Positions 63,516 through 64,000 of a stretch of 64,000 nucleotides of DNA are shown piece after piece; the first letter of the stretch is position 1; each line of letters starts with the position of its first letter. The notes below the pieces were generated by a model. It saw only the letters and a program-made list of their open reading frames with translations. It did not search any database and had not been told where the DNA came from. Location: NCBI RefSeq assembly GCF_000967245.1, contig NZ_KQ033877.1, positions 820,384 through 884,383 of the forward strand. Reading direction: 5' to 3'. This DNA comes from Bombilactobacillus mellis. GTDB taxonomy: Bacteria > Bacillota > Bacilli > Lactobacillales > Lactobacillaceae. A program made the position numbers and the translations under genes.

Positions 63516-63935
63516 CTAACTTTTTTCCAAATCTTTTCTGAATTTTATGACTGTATAATCAATGTTTTCATAAAATTGATGAGTATTTGCTCTGGAAGTG
63601 CTGGAATTCAAACGAATTTCTTTAATACCTAAAGATTGTGCTGTTTTTTCAATTGTCCGCATTAATTGGTGGCCGATGCCTTTTCCTTGAGAGGAAGAAT
63701 CTACTGCTAAGGCGAGAATATTGAACATAGGCGCAAAATAAGTGGTTTCATAAAGTTCAGCATGAAGATATCCTTTGATGTCCTGCCTCTTGTCATCCAC
63801 AAAAACCAAGAGCCAATGATGTTTTGGATCATTTAAAATATTGGCTAAATTGTTAGTAGTTTGATCAAGAGGATAGTTATAGCCTAATTCTTTTTTATTG
63901 AGCCTTTGAATGGCGGGCTGTCTGTAATTTGACAA
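63516..63935 (-). CDS. GNAT-family acetyltransferase with a disturbed N-terminus
   Basis: 139 residues in the open frame, which begins at TTG 63935. Acetyl-CoA loop SSQGKGIGHQLM (about 85-96) and the IRLNSSTSRANTHQFYEN strip identify the GNAT fold. The good Shine-Dalgarno and ATG (GGAGG at 63954-63958, ATG 63946) lie in another frame, where Met-Ile-Arg-Asn-Cys-Gln-Ile-Thr-Asp looks like a typical GNAT start. One missing base around 63915-63928 would explain this. The protein may be truncated at the N-terminus or the base call may be wrong. Confidence 0.75.
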   Translation of the reverse strand: MSNYRQPAIQRLNKKELGYNYPLDQTTNNLANILNDPKHHWLLVFVDDKRQDIKGYLHAELYETTYFAPMFNILALAVDSSSQGKGIGHQLMRTIEKTAQSLGIKEIRLNSSTSRANTHQFYENIDYTVIKFRKDLEKS

Positions 63936-64000
63936 TTTCTAATCATGGTTATGCCTCCATTTTTAATATGCTTAGTGTTGCTACAAAATTAAAAATTAAA

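Noticed and set aside
1-64000. CRISPR arrays, tRNA/rRNA genes, intact transposases, prophage modules
   Set aside because: Looked for repeats with unique spacers, tRNA-like cloverleaf ends and transposase motifs; none seen.

Overview
The window is A+T-rich low-GC Gram-positive chromosome. The gene content (GpsB, RecU-PBP1A, type B RNase P RNA, RqcH, an EbsA-like protein, T-box, PurR and CcpA sites) points to Lactobacillaceae. A lactobacillus from an insect or plant-sugar niche (for example Bombilactobacillus) is my guess, but the genus cannot be proved from the sequence. No tRNA, rRNA, CRISPR array, prophage or intact insertion sequence was seen.

Layout. 1-7.3 kb: housekeeping genes (nth, ponA-recU, ypsA, gpsB, rnpB, an RlmL-type methyltransferase, CorA). 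7.4-16.7 kb: EbsA-like protein, fhs, lspA, rluD and pyrR, then a CarA-like/CarB-like pair whose catalytic residues are almost all replaced, then rqcH. This looks like an old pyr operon from which the other pyr genes are gone while carAB persists as intact pseudoenzyme-like reading frames. 16.8-22.2 kb: DegV, an MFS exporter, and a peptide-acquisition unit (pip-oppA) behind a T-box with an apparent Ile specifier. 22.5-25.9 kb: a DUF805 protein and a polyol module (glycerol-type facilitator, sorbitol/xylitol-type dehydrogenase, divergent AraC regulator). 26.0-28.8 kb: guanine deaminase and purine permease behind a pair of PurBoxes. 28.9-36.4 kb: PadR regulator and DHA2 exporter with operator-like dyads around its promoter, a second OppA with a DppA-type D-aminopeptidase, a decayed copy of an oppA, and a DUF6275 gene paired with an unknown membrane protein. 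36.6-42.4 kb: acetyltransferase, unknown membrane protein, stress SDR, amaP-DUF2273-asp23, and a Pta/Ptb-type acyltransferase.

42.4-63.3 kb is a roughly 20-kb inositol catabolic supercluster: divergent iolR, then three transcription units, each with a good promoter and a CcpA (cre) site. Unit 1 is iolB-iolK-iolC-iolA. Unit 3 is iolD-iolJ-iolT-iolH-iolI-iolG-iolE-AEC transporter-epimerase. Together they supply the whole route from myo-inositol to DHAP plus malonate semialdehyde, with two exits for the semialdehyde (oxidation by IolA, decarboxylation by IolK). Unit 2, between them, holds only Gfo/Idh/MocA oxidoreductases and TIM-barrel epimerase/lyase-type proteins. One of its oxidoreductases is split by a frameshift at six A residues. 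Unit 2 resembles 3-keto-sugar/glycoside systems as much as inositol enzymes and is the best candidate here for an undescribed catabolic module.

A second recurrent oddity is translational. Three conserved genes (EbsA-like, rluD, guanine deaminase) have no AUG, GUG or UUG where their conserved N-terminus begins. Each has a strong Shine-Dalgarno sequence followed at normal distance by AUU.
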